Of a stretch of DNA of 64,000 bases, positions 54,259-62,365 are shown piece by piece. This DNA is from JADCRZ01 sp037718865. GTDB lineage: Bacteria > Bacteroidota > Bacteroidia > Chitinophagales > Chitinophagaceae. Numbering within the stretch: position 1 is the stretch's first letter; each line of letters opens with the position of its first letter. The notes under the pieces are model-generated. The model did no database searches and had not been told where the DNA came from. It saw nothing but the letters and a program-made list of their open reading frames with translations. Both the position numbers and the translations under genes were made by a program. Location of the stretch: NCBI GenBank assembly GCA_037718865.1, contig JBBJMP010000007.1, positions 62,001 through 126,000 on the forward strand, read 5' to 3'.

Positions 54259-55254
54259 ATGCCTAATGAACAAACTTCCGGAGGTTCCGCACTGCGACGA
54301 TTCTTATCAAAACTCGCACATGATAAAGATTTCTTAAGCAGGTTCATTTTGAATGCTGAAGATGTTTTAAACGAAGAAACAGAATTAGATGATGAAGATA
54401 AAGAAGTGATTAAATCGGGTGATTATAACCGGATCACTTCACGAGTTATGGGAATTCAGGAATTACCTACTGTTGTAGTGGTTTCAGATGTTCAAAAACT
54501 GCAAAACTTCTACGCTCAATCTCTTCAGGCGGCCGGCCAATCTGACCAGGCACAGGCTGACCAGGCACAAGCTGCACAAACAGCACAGGCGCAAGGTCTA
54601 AGTTTATTTCCTACAATCCGACCATTAGTTGTAAGGCCCATTTTGCCACCGATTATAAGACCTGTCGTAACACCGGTCATACGACCTATTCTACCACCAA
54701 TTATAAGGCCTGTTGTATCACCAGTCATCCGACCTATCCTACCACCAATTGTACGGCCTGTCGTATCACCGGTCATCCGACCCATCCTACCACCAATTGT
54801 ACGTCCTGTCGTATCACCGGTCATCCGACCCATCCTGCCACCAATTATAAGGCCTGTTATTGCACCGATTATACGGCCAGTCATCTCACCGTTCATCCGT
54901 GCTACAGCACCTTCGGAGTATTATGGTACGGCGCAAAGTCAGGATCCGTATAGCAGTGCTTACCAAAGCTATGACCCACAGCAAGGCGCATATCCTAACT
55001 ACAGTGTTCCGTCTTATGGAGCCTACGGGGCAGACCCATACGGGGCATATCATGCAGACCCTTACGCGGCCTACGGAGCGGATCCTTATGCAGCGTATGG
55101 AACAGATCCTTATGCCGCGTATGGCGCAGATCCTTCCGCAGCGTATAGCGCAAATCCTTACGGGGCTTATGGTGCTGACCCTTACGCGGCCTATGCTGCT
55201 GACCCATATTACGGCACTGATCCTTATAACTATTATGGATATTATGGACAGTAG
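54259..55254 (+). CDS. Split-borosin RiPP precursor with SonA-like leader domain and long repeat core
   Basis: A 331-residue protein. Residues 10-63 form a helical domain that resembles the borosin-binding domain of SonA-type precursors: ALRRFLSKLAHDKDFLSRFI, then LDDEDKEVIKSGDYNRI, close to the 'LTDEQ...V..GD...L' turn. Residues 64-117 are an Ala/Gln-rich linker. Residues 119-214 are an Arg-Pro repeat of 16 residues (RPILPPIIRPVVSPVI and variants), five full copies from 126 to 205 plus partial ones. Residues 221-331 are Tyr-rich, with eight copies of an 8-residue AAYGADPY-type unit at 254-317. Known borosins are methylated on backbone amides of Val/Ile-rich cores. The N-methyltransferase follows 54 bases downstream. 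Mature product and cleavage sites are unknown. Confidence 0.82.
   Translation: MPNEQTSGGSALRRFLSKLAHDKDFLSRFILNAEDVLNEETELDDEDKEVIKSGDYNRITSRVMGIQELPTVVVVSDVQKLQNFYAQSLQAAGQSDQAQADQAQAAQTAQAQGLSLFPTIRPLVVRPILPPIIRPVVTPVIRPILPPIIRPVVSPVIRPILPPIVRPVVSPVIRPILPPIVRPVVSPVIRPILPPIIRPVIAPIIRPVISPFIRATAPSEYYGTAQSQDPYSSAYQSYDPQQGAYPNYSVPSYGAYGADPYGAYHADPYAAYGADPYAAYGTDPYAAYGADPSAAYSANPYGAYGADPYAAYAADPYYGTDPYNYYGYYGQ
54634..54897 (+). repeat. In-frame 48-base tandem repeat encoding the Arg/Pro/Ile/Val core
   Basis: Five 48-base units run from 54634 to 54873, followed by a half unit to 54897. Each encodes two 8-residue halves of form R-P-[IV]-[LVI]-[PTSA]-P-[IVF]-[IV]. Units at 54730-54777 and 54778-54825 differ at about two bases, both silent. 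This shows recent expansion by unequal crossing-over or slippage while the reading frame is kept. Confidence 0.85.
55018..55209 (+). repeat. In-frame 24-base tandem repeat encoding the Tyr/Ala/Asp/Pro block
   Basis: Eight 24-base units encode [AG]-A-Y-[GHSA]-[AT]-[DN]-P-[YS]. Copies are more diverged than in the 48-base array. The period (8 residues, one Pro each) equals the half-unit of the upstream core. Confidence 0.8.
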
Positions 55255-55308
55255 AATGGATATACAGCAATAAATGGCCTCAAGACCTTTAATTTAAAAA
55301 CGCTAGTT

Positions 55309-56094
55309 ATGTTTAATTACAATTTGGTAATCATTGGAACAGGAATCAGGACAGTTGGACAATTGACGACTGAAAGCATTGCATGGATGAAAAAGGCCGA
55401 AAAACTTTATTATGTAGTTGGAGATCCAATCGGGGAAGAGGTAATTAAGGAACTGAATCCCAAAGGGGCACAAACGCTAACTGATCTATATGGAGAAGGC
55501 AAGGATAGAATTGACACTTATAATGAGATGATAGCTACTATTATGAAGAGTGTAAGGGAAGGCCATATGACAGTCGGAGCATTTTACGGACATCCAGGCG
55601 TATTTGCTTATCCTTCTCATGAGTCTGTTCGTATTGCAAAGGAAGAAGGTTATAAAGCGGTAATGCTCCCAGGAATCTCTGCTGAAGATTGCTTATTTGC
55701 TGATCTTGGTGTTGATCCTGCTAAAAGCGGCTGCCAAAGTTACGAGGCGACAGATTTTCTTGCTAATAGCAGAATCATTGACAATTCAAGCCAGGTAATA
55801 CTTTGGCAAATTGGTGTCTTAGGTGATTGGACTTTTAAAAAAACTGCCTACGATACTTCCGCAATGCCTCTCCTTGTCGAAAAGCTTTGTACATATTATC
55901 CACCTGAACATCTGGTTACTATATACGAAGCTTCCATTTTTATCGGTTTTGATCCGATAGTTAAGAAAGTTCCAATTTATCAACTGCCTTATTCGGCTTT
56001 AAATTCAGCATCTACCTTGTATATACCTCCTTGCAGGGAAACCGTTCCAGATCCCAGGTATGTATTTAGAATGAAGATGCCGGTTGCAAAATAA
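55309..56094 (+). CDS. Peptide backbone alpha-N-methyltransferase, split-borosin (SonM-like)
   Basis: A 261-residue member of the tetrapyrrole-methylase (SAM/SAH) superfamily. It starts LVIIGTGIRTVGQLTTES and has the family strand TVGAFYGHPGVFAYPSHESV (about 88-107) and the SAM-binding LPGISAEDCLFADLGVDP (120-137). The segment LYGEGKDRIDTYNEM has Tyr61, Arg67 and Tyr71 with the spacing of the catalytic Tyr-Arg-Tyr of fungal OphMA and bacterial SonM. The cobalamin/heme enzymes of the superfamily lack this. It has no fused core peptide, so it works in trans on the precursor encoded just upstream. Its length matches stand-alone bacterial enzymes. Confidence 0.88.
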   Translation: MFNYNLVIIGTGIRTVGQLTTESIAWMKKAEKLYYVVGDPIGEEVIKELNPKGAQTLTDLYGEGKDRIDTYNEMIATIMKSVREGHMTVGAFYGHPGVFAYPSHESVRIAKEEGYKAVMLPGISAEDCLFADLGVDPAKSGCQSYEATDFLANSRIIDNSSQVILWQIGVLGDWTFKKTAYDTSAMPLLVEKLCTYYPPEHLVTIYEASIFIGFDPIVKKVPIYQLPYSALNSASTLYIPPCRETVPDPRYVFRMKMPVAK

Positions 56095-56176
56095 GTATTT
56101 AACCTTTGCACTGGTCTACAGGAAGGTAGGCTGTCGCGAGAGGCTGTCTTTAAGACAAAATTAAGGCAGCCTCTTT

Positions 56177-57823
56177 ACGTAGGGTCTCCCTGAAAAGCTG
56201 GAATACTTATCCACAAAGGGTTCCAGGATGTGTATAGCTGTAAAAAAGCCCCACAATGGCATAAAAGATGCGCAAAGTGAGGCAGGAAAAAACATACAGC
56301 AAATGTACCGCAATCTTTTATTTGAACTTTCGCCTTCCTTGCTTGATCAAAGATTTTTACTAACAGATTTTGGGAAGTTATATCAGTCAATACCTTTTGC
56401 GGAGTTATCCAAACTTGTACCTGCTCCTGCGGGCCAGTTAAGTGGCAAAGGTTGCAAGAGTTGGCTTAGTGTAGAAGGAGGGATTGCTCTGCTGATAGCC
56501 AAACACTATCTTCAGGTCAGTGATGCGATGTTAATAGAACGGCTTAACACGGACTGGTCGCTTCAATTATTTTGTGGTATCCGTCTGGTTGCAGATGAAA
56601 AAATCAAGGATGATGACTTGGCCGGGCGTTGGAGAAGTTACCTGGGAAAGCATTTGAATATTGATAAATGGCAGGTTCACTTGGCATCGGCATGGAAAGT
56701 GAATATGGAACAAACCCATGTTGGGTTGACAGATGCTACGTGTTATGAGAGTTACATCACTTATCCTACGGATTCCAAGCTGATATGGAAGTGTTGTAAT
56801 GAAGTCTTTACATTAGCAGGTCAACTTCGCAAAAAGTTAAAGCTACGCCGTAGCCGAAGCAACCATGATAAATTCAAGAGCATGTATTTGTCCTATGCTA
56901 AGCTTAAAAAGAAAAGCAAACGCAAAAACAAAAAGTTGTGCAGGAGTATGCTTAAATACCTGGACCGGTTGCTCAAGAGCACCACAAATTTGTTATCAAA
57001 ACCATCGGTGCGCCGCAAGGTGCATCGTCTCTCTACGATAGAGAAGATCAAGCAACAGCAATGGAGTCTTTACTTTGGCAAGGAAAGCAAAATACCAGAC
57101 CGCATCGTATCGGTGCATAAGCCCTATATACGCCCTATCGTCCGGGGTAAGGAAACCAAACCGGTAGAATTTGGAGCCAAGGTGAACAAAGTTCAGATCG
57201 ACGGGATCAACTTCATAGAACACATAAGCTTTGATGCTTTTAATGAGGGCATCCGCCTACGGCAGGCCACCGAACTTCAAAAAAGATATTTTGGCAAATG
57301 CTCCCAGATAGGTGCTGATGCCATTTATGCCACTAATGCCAACAGAAAATACTGCACCGAAAATAACATAGCCACCAGTTTTGTAGCCAAAGGCAAACAG
57401 GGAAAAGACCAGGAACAGAAATCCCTGATGCGCTCTATATTAGGAAAAATTCGCAGTACCTGGTTGGAGGGAAGTTTTGGTAATGAAAAGAATCATTACT
57501 TGCTGGGTAAAATAAAAGCCAGAACGCAACCTACAGAAGTTGCATGGATCTTCTTTGGCATTCTCACCAGCAATGCAGTGACAATTACCAAGCGACGAAC
57601 GAAAGCATCATCGGGTAAAAAAGCTGCCTAAATGAATCAAACCAGTATGACGACAGTTAAGACAAGTAACTGAAAGGGGAAGTTACGCCAATGAGTAATC
57701 GAAACGAAGCCAAATTACCAAAAAACATCACTTCAACAATAAAACGTCAAAAAAAGTGAATAATGAATATTATTTTTATATAATATGTATTGGTATTTTG
57801 ACATTTTCAGGGAGACCCTACGT
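56177..57823. mobile_element. Insertion sequence with 21-base terminal inverted repeats (IS5/IS1182-like)
   Basis: Perfect inverted repeats end the element: acgtagggtctccctgaaaa on the left (56177-56196, one more matching base at 56176) and its exact complement on the right (57804-57823, plus 57824). The outer ACGT is palindromic, so it may be either part of the ends or a 4-base target duplication, in which case the element is 56181-57819. It carries one transposase gene. The intact ends and gene suggest a recent insertion, between the borosin methyltransferase and the amidohydrolase gene. Confidence 0.85.
56303..57631 (+). CDS. DDE transposase of the insertion sequence
   Basis: About 442 residues from ATG at 56303; the open frame extends to 56228 with another possible start. 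The N-terminal part has LLFELSPSLLDQRFLLTD. The catalytic Asp of the DDE triad is likely in VGLTDATCYESYITYP, and a second in GKCSQIGADAIYATNANRKY. The final Glu would be in WLEGSFGNEKNHY, followed by the 'Y.L..IKART..TEVAWIFFG' tail of IS4/IS5-superfamily enzymes. A basic, coiled insert lies between. No frameshift or stop interrupts it, so it may be active. Confidence 0.85.
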   Translation: MYRNLLFELSPSLLDQRFLLTDFGKLYQSIPFAELSKLVPAPAGQLSGKGCKSWLSVEGGIALLIAKHYLQVSDAMLIERLNTDWSLQLFCGIRLVADEKIKDDDLAGRWRSYLGKHLNIDKWQVHLASAWKVNMEQTHVGLTDATCYESYITYPTDSKLIWKCCNEVFTLAGQLRKKLKLRRSRSNHDKFKSMYLSYAKLKKKSKRKNKKLCRSMLKYLDRLLKSTTNLLSKPSVRRKVHRLSTIEKIKQQQWSLYFGKESKIPDRIVSVHKPYIRPIVRGKETKPVEFGAKVNKVQIDGINFIEHISFDAFNEGIRLRQATELQKRYFGKCSQIGADAIYATNANRKYCTENNIATSFVAKGKQGKDQEQKSLMRSILGKIRSTWLEGSFGNEKNHYLLGKIKARTQPTEVAWIFFGILTSNAVTITKRRTKASSGKKAA

Positions 57824-57885
57824 ACAACCTATACAAATGAGTAGTCTTCTTTGTCAGGTTTTATTTGGCAGCATACCCGGCCAAG

Positions 57886-59529
57886 TTATTTTCCCCATAC
57901 TTTTTCTCCGCCTAAATACGTAGCTAAAACGGTTGTTTTGAGAACTTCACTGGCAGGAGCGGATAATAGGTCTTTGTCTACAATGACAAAATCGGCCATC
58001 TTACCTTTTTCCAATGAGCCCTTTTCTTTTTCTTCAAAATTTGACCGGGCTGCCCAGATGGTCATACCCTTCAAGGCCTGCTGCCGGGTTAAGGCATTTT
58101 CCATCTGGAAGCCACCATGGGGATTAGCTTTGGCATCGATCCTGAAAACGGCTGCGTAAAAGGTTTTAAAGGGAGAGATGTCTTCGACGGGAAAGTCCGT
58201 CCCCAGGGGCATCCATCCATTCTGGTTCAGTAATTGTTTAAAAGCATATGCGCCTTGCACTCGCTGAAGTCCTAATCGTTCGCCTGCCCAATACATATCA
58301 GAAGTGGCATGTGTAGGTTGCACGGAAGGTGTCACACTAAATTTGCCGAACATGTTTAAGTCAGCAGAGTTAACTACCTGGGCGTGTTCAATACGCCAGC
58401 GCTTGTCGTTTTTTCCCTTCAGGTATTTGCCATAAATGTTGAGAATAGACCTGTTGGCGGAATCACCAATAGCATGTGTGCACATTTGAAAATCGTGTTG
58501 TGCAATCAGGCGGGCAACGGAATCATAATGTTTTGGGGTCCTTAATAAAAAGCCCGACCATCCGGGCTTGTCGGAGTAGGGTTGAAGAAGTGCTGCACCT
58601 CTTGAGCCAAGTGCGCCATCCGCATATACTTTAAAAGAGCGTACGTTAAGATGATCCGTTTTTATCCTGCCTGTTTTAAAAAGGAAATTGTAATTATGTG
58701 TAACGTCGCTCAACATGGCGTAGACCCTCATTTTTAATAGCCCAGCCTTTTGAAGGCTGTCTATAAAAAGCACTTCCTTATAGTCCAGGCCGCAATCGTT
58801 CACTGTTGTAAGGCCGGCAGCAAAGCAGTTTTGCTGAGCCTCTAATAGTGCCTGTTTTTGTTGATCTGAAGTAGGCGCAGGTATTTTAGCACTTACCAGT
58901 CTGATTGCGTTGTCAACCAGGATGCCGGTAAGCTTACCATTCCTTGTTTCGACCTGACCACCCGTTAGCGTATGCCCTGCCTGCAATCCGGCCATATCCA
59001 ACGCTTGTTGATTGGCAATTGCGGCATGTCCGTCTACCCTGGTTAACAGAACTGGCCTGTCGGGAAATAGTTGGTCCAGTCCTTCTTTGTCAGGAAATTC
59101 CTTTACTTCCCAATCGTTCTGATCCCAGCCCCTGCCTGTGAGCCAGCCATCCCTGTTCTGTTTTGAGAAAACCAAAAGCCTCGATAAAATCTCTTCCCAG
59201 CTTGACGTACCAACCAGGTTGGCAGTTCGTAAACTCAACCCATAGCCGTAAAAATGGGCATGTGCATCTATGAAGCCGGGATAAACAAATTTACCATTGG
59301 CATCTGTTTGATTGACGGATGTATATGTTGACAGCAGGGCCTTTTTGTCACCTACCGCTTCTATCCTTCCCTTGTGCACAGCTAAACAAGTGGCCTTCGA
59401 AAACCGTGCGTCTACGGTGTAAATCCTTGCATTGTAGATCAACAAATCAATTGATTTCTTTTGCGCGAAGCAGATGCCTGAACAGGTTACACAGAAGAGA
59501 ATCAGCAAAGTGATACTTGTTTGTTTCAT
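57886..59529 (-). CDS. Secreted YtcJ-like metal-dependent amidohydrolase
   Basis: A 547-residue protein with a signal peptide (residues 1-22, ending CFAQ). It belongs to amidohydrolase family 3. The metal site HxH is in GFIDAHAHFYGYG. Other landmarks are VYADGALGSRGAAL, THAIGDSANRSIL, RIEHAQVV and LGTDFPVEDISPF, with the last Asp as the catalytic base. The beta-sandwich of the urease superfamily is made from both ends (IDLLIYNARIYTVD at the start). Members hydrolyse C-N bonds in small amides or ureido compounds; the substrate here is unknown. Confidence 0.85.
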   Translation of the reverse strand: MKQTSITLLILFCVTCSGICFAQKKSIDLLIYNARIYTVDARFSKATCLAVHKGRIEAVGDKKALLSTYTSVNQTDANGKFVYPGFIDAHAHFYGYGLSLRTANLVGTSSWEEILSRLLVFSKQNRDGWLTGRGWDQNDWEVKEFPDKEGLDQLFPDRPVLLTRVDGHAAIANQQALDMAGLQAGHTLTGGQVETRNGKLTGILVDNAIRLVSAKIPAPTSDQQKQALLEAQQNCFAAGLTTVNDCGLDYKEVLFIDSLQKAGLLKMRVYAMLSDVTHNYNFLFKTGRIKTDHLNVRSFKVYADGALGSRGAALLQPYSDKPGWSGFLLRTPKHYDSVARLIAQHDFQMCTHAIGDSANRSILNIYGKYLKGKNDKRWRIEHAQVVNSADLNMFGKFSVTPSVQPTHATSDMYWAGERLGLQRVQGAYAFKQLLNQNGWMPLGTDFPVEDISPFKTFYAAVFRIDAKANPHGGFQMENALTRQQALKGMTIWAARSNFEEKEKGSLEKGKMADFVIVDKDLLSAPASEVLKTTVLATYLGGEKVWGK

Positions 59530-59963
59530 GGTTCAAAGAAAGGTAAAACTTTTATTAGCCTGGCATACTTAAGAGCAAGAAGTATACAATTAAATCAATT
59601 GGGGTTCTTTAATAGATAACCGCCCTACAGTCACCATCCAACAGCGGTGCAGGCCATCATTGAAAAACCTGAAAATAGAACTTTACACTATAATACCAAG
59701 CACTGTTATGCATATAAGTGGAATTCATTAACAGGTAAATATAGCTTTGAACACTTACCGGAAACCGTTTATATTTAATGGGCGTTGTTTTATAACCTTT
59801 GAAGGAAGTAAGAATTGTCCGGCCGGCTTGCTCTTCCCGGTCCGATGTATTGAGGTGTTAAACTTCCCGAGCACTATTTCTAATTGAAACGGTTAATGCA
59901 TCAAATATATTATTGAAGATATTAATCGATTTGTCTCAACAACTATGAACTAAATATAGCGAC
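59530..59963. other. Intergenic region without recognised features
   Basis: 434 bases between divergent genes. It is AT-rich with no plausible reading frame, repeat or RNA fold that I can recognise. The promoters of both neighbours should lie here, but I could not fix a -33/-7 pair. Confidence 0.4.
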
Positions 59964-60977
59964 ATGAAAAACCTCGAGAACGTTGACAGCGCCGTTGTAA
60001 ATATCAGTCAAGACCCTGCTGAATTTTTTGCCGAGTACAATTCACTTGAGGAGGGTAAGGAGTTAGTTGTACACGATAGTACTGATCCGGTGTACTTGTA
60101 TGATCATTTGCTAACCGAAAAAGGGCATACATTCACCTGGGAATATTTGAATGACGGCCCTGACCTTTGGGTTGTAAAGATCATTAAGCAAAAAGATCAG
60201 GTTTTATCGACTCTGGGGCAGCTTGCAGCCGCAGACTTTTGTAATGCCCAGGTGTTTAGAAAGTACAAACTTGATTTTTGTTTTTCAGGCAAGAAAACCT
60301 TGCACGATGCATGTGAAGAGCAAAATATATTGGCAGATAACGTTTTAAAAGAATTGCACTCTGCCTGTTTGCAACCTTCCATTAACAACGTTAATTATAA
60401 TAGCTGGGAATTGGATTTCATGGCGGATTTCATTGTTAGCAACCATCACCAGTTCGTAAAAGAATCGGTTCTGCGCATACAGGAATTGAGCAGGAAATTA
60501 GAAACGATCCACCCATCGCATTCCAACCTGTTTAGCATCAACCAGGTGTTTCAACAGTTGGCCGTTGAGGTGAATGAAAATATGATTAAAGAAGAACAGA
60601 TTCTTTTTCCTTATATCCGTTTCCTCGTACAAGTAAAAAAAGGTAAAGTAGCTGCAAGTTGCCTACCGGGCTGTGTGCAGCAATGCATCAGCATACTTGA
60701 AGCAGAGCATGGCACAATTGGCCATTATATGAACTATGTAAATACGCTTACTGATAATTATTCATTACCTCAAAGCGCCGGTTCATCTTTCAAGCTCTTA
60801 TATAAATGGCTTCATGCATTTGAAGATGACCTGCAACAGCACGTTCATCTTGAAAACAATATTCTTTTTCCAAAAGCGATTGAACTTGAAAAAGAATATC
60901 ACGATAAATGCACCACATTCAAGAGCGATCCGATAAAATTGCCGGTGTTTTCCGCAGACCGCCGCGATTTGCTGTAG
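59964..60977 (+). CDS. Iron-sulfur cluster repair di-iron protein (ScdA/RIC/YtfE-like) with DUF2249 domain
   Basis: A 337-residue cytoplasmic protein. Residues 10-75 form a DUF2249 domain. Residues 85-125 form the ScdN domain (VFRKYKLDFCFSGKKTLHDACEE, with the family Cys at 106 and 117). The C-terminal hemerythrin domain has metal-ligand segments FIVSNHHQFV (His161/162), MIKEEQILFPY (Glu), EAEHGTIGHYMN (His249, His254) and HVHLENNILFP (His295, Glu297). RIC proteins repair Fe-S clusters after nitrosative or oxidative stress. The full ScdA layout is present, so the function is well supported. Confidence 0.88.
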   Translation: MKNLENVDSAVVNISQDPAEFFAEYNSLEEGKELVVHDSTDPVYLYDHLLTEKGHTFTWEYLNDGPDLWVVKIIKQKDQVLSTLGQLAAADFCNAQVFRKYKLDFCFSGKKTLHDACEEQNILADNVLKELHSACLQPSINNVNYNSWELDFMADFIVSNHHQFVKESVLRIQELSRKLETIHPSHSNLFSINQVFQQLAVEVNENMIKEEQILFPYIRFLVQVKKGKVAASCLPGCVQQCISILEAEHGTIGHYMNYVNTLTDNYSLPQSAGSSFKLLYKWLHAFEDDLQQHVHLENNILFPKAIELEKEYHDKCTTFKSDPIKLPVFSADRRDLL

Positions 60978-60995
60978 ACCTGTATCATCAACCCG

Positions 60996-61409
60996 TTAAT
61001 GATTGTTTGAAGAATCAGCATCACCCTGCACCGACTTTTTAGATTTATCCCTTTTTGCTCCGGCTTTCTGCTTATCCACTTTACCTGAGGCCGGCAATCC
61101 GGGACCTGCATTTTCAGAGGCGACCCTGGGTTTGTCAGATTTTATTGCCTTGGAATCAGCGTGATCCAGCCCTTCACCTGATCGCTCAATCCCTGCTCCG
61201 GATCTTCCTGCGCCGGATGAAGTGGAATCCTGTTTAATGCGACTGGCGGTTTTATGATGGTGGGTTTTCCTTGAAGTTTTTTTGGACTGGCTGCTATTTT
61301 TGGTGGCTGCTTGTTTTTTTGTTGATGTCGGTGAGTCCGTTGTATTTTGAGAAATGGCTAAACTGCAGAAGGAAAACATGATTAGAATAGCCAAAAAGAT
61401 TTTTTTCAT
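60996..61409 (-). CDS. Small secreted, lysine- and serine-rich protein
   Basis: 137 residues with a clear signal peptide (residues 1-20, ending AISQ). The mature part is low-complexity, rich in Lys, Ser, Thr and Gly, with a KTHHHKTAS His cluster. No domain is recognised. It is probably disordered and extracellular or periplasmic. The signal peptide and clean ATG support a real gene. It is convergent with the di-iron protein gene, with an 18-base gap. Confidence 0.65.
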   Translation of the reverse strand: MKKIFLAILIMFSFCSLAISQNTTDSPTSTKKQAATKNSSQSKKTSRKTHHHKTASRIKQDSTSSGAGRSGAGIERSGEGLDHADSKAIKSDKPRVASENAGPGLPASGKVDKQKAGAKRDKSKKSVQGDADSSNNH

Positions 61410-61524
61410 GTGTTGTCTATTTTTAGTTTAAACGTCTAACAAACCGGTACAAACAACCTGCCATGACGCTTGAACCGGGATATTTTAACAATATGTCCTA
61501 CTTGAAGAGAAACACTATACTCTC

Positions 61525-62295
61525 TTATGTTTCTTGTTTATTAGCATTCAAAAAAGGTTTAAGCAGATCAATAGGAATAGGAAAAATGGTGGTAGAATTG
61601 TTTTCGGTTGCAATTTCGCGAAGTGTCTGGAGATAACGCAGCGTGAGCGCACTTGGCTGTTCACTCAGTACCTTGGCAGCATCTGCTAAACGTTGTGACG
61701 CCTGGAATTCGCCTTCTGCAGCAATTACTTTTGAACGGCGCTCCCGTTCGGCTTCAGCCTGTTTAGCCATGGCCCGTTGCATTTCCTGCGGCAGGTCGAT
61801 CTGCTTTACTTCTACATTAGATACTTTGATACCCCAGGGTTCAGTATGCGCATCAATGATCTGCTGTAATTTCTGGTTGATCTTTTCCCTTTGCGAAAGA
61901 AGATCGTCCAGTTCGGATTGTCCCAATACACTTCTTAAGGTCGTTTGTGAAAGCTGCGAAGTAGCCATTAAAAAATTTTCAACTTCGACTATCGCCTTCT
62001 GAGGCTGGATAACACGGAAATAAACAACAGCATTAACTTTTATCGATACATTGTCCTGTGTTATCACGTCTTGCGGCGGCACGTCCATGACTACCGTACG
62101 CAAACTTACTTTTACCATTTTATCAATTAGCGGAATCAAAATAATTAAACCCGGTCCTTTTACGCCACCCTGGATCAGGCGTCCCAGGCGGAAGATGACT
62201 CCCCGCTCATACTCGCGTAAAATACGTATGGCATTGGATAGAATGATCAGGGCAAAAACAATGATGACAACAAATACAACCGGAACTGATTGCAT
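61525..62295 (-). CDS. SPFH/stomatin-like slipin
   Basis: A 256-residue membrane protein. One N-terminal hydrophobic segment (VVFVVIIVFALIILSNAI) is followed by the SPFH domain: YERGVIFRLGRLIQGGVKGPGLI, VPPQDVITQDNVSIKVNAVVYFRV and LRSVLGQSELDDLLSQREKIN. The C-terminus has a coiled coil (AMAKQAEAERERRSKVIAAEGE). Slipins form rings that hold membrane proteases, especially NfeD. The NfeD gene is immediately upstream (70-base gap), as is usual, so they probably form one complex. Confidence 0.92.
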   Translation of the reverse strand: MQSVPVVFVVIIVFALIILSNAIRILREYERGVIFRLGRLIQGGVKGPGLIILIPLIDKMVKVSLRTVVMDVPPQDVITQDNVSIKVNAVVYFRVIQPQKAIVEVENFLMATSQLSQTTLRSVLGQSELDDLLSQREKINQKLQQIIDAHTEPWGIKVSNVEVKQIDLPQEMQRAMAKQAEAERERRSKVIAAEGEFQASQRLADAAKVLSEQPSALTLRYLQTLREIATENNSTTIFPIPIDLLKPFLNANKQET

Positions 62296-62365
62296 AATAT
62301 ATGGTTTACTTTAACTAAGACACTATTGCCATGCCTCCCTCCTTTTCAAAGAGGGCCAAGGGTGG

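Noticed and set aside
54525..54896. Antisense reading frame over the core repeat, rich in Gly, Arg and Thr
   Set aside because: It arises because the repeat has no stops on the other strand. Its start and end have no gene-like features and the sense frame explains the sequence.
54634..54897. Array of direct repeats that could look like CRISPR
   Set aside because: The units are contiguous without spacers, keep the reading frame and encode a clear protein repeat; no cas genes are near.
54259..55254. Ice-binding, adhesive or cell-wall proline-rich protein
   Set aside because: There is no signal peptide, and the N-terminal helical domain matches a borosin leader. The function of the Tyr-rich tail remains open.
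55309..56094. Siroheme or cobalamin pathway methylase
   Set aside because: The superfamily fold is the same, but the Tyr-Arg-Tyr set and the YGHPGVFA and PGISAEDCLFADLG segments fit backbone N-methyltransferases. The neighbouring precursor supports this.
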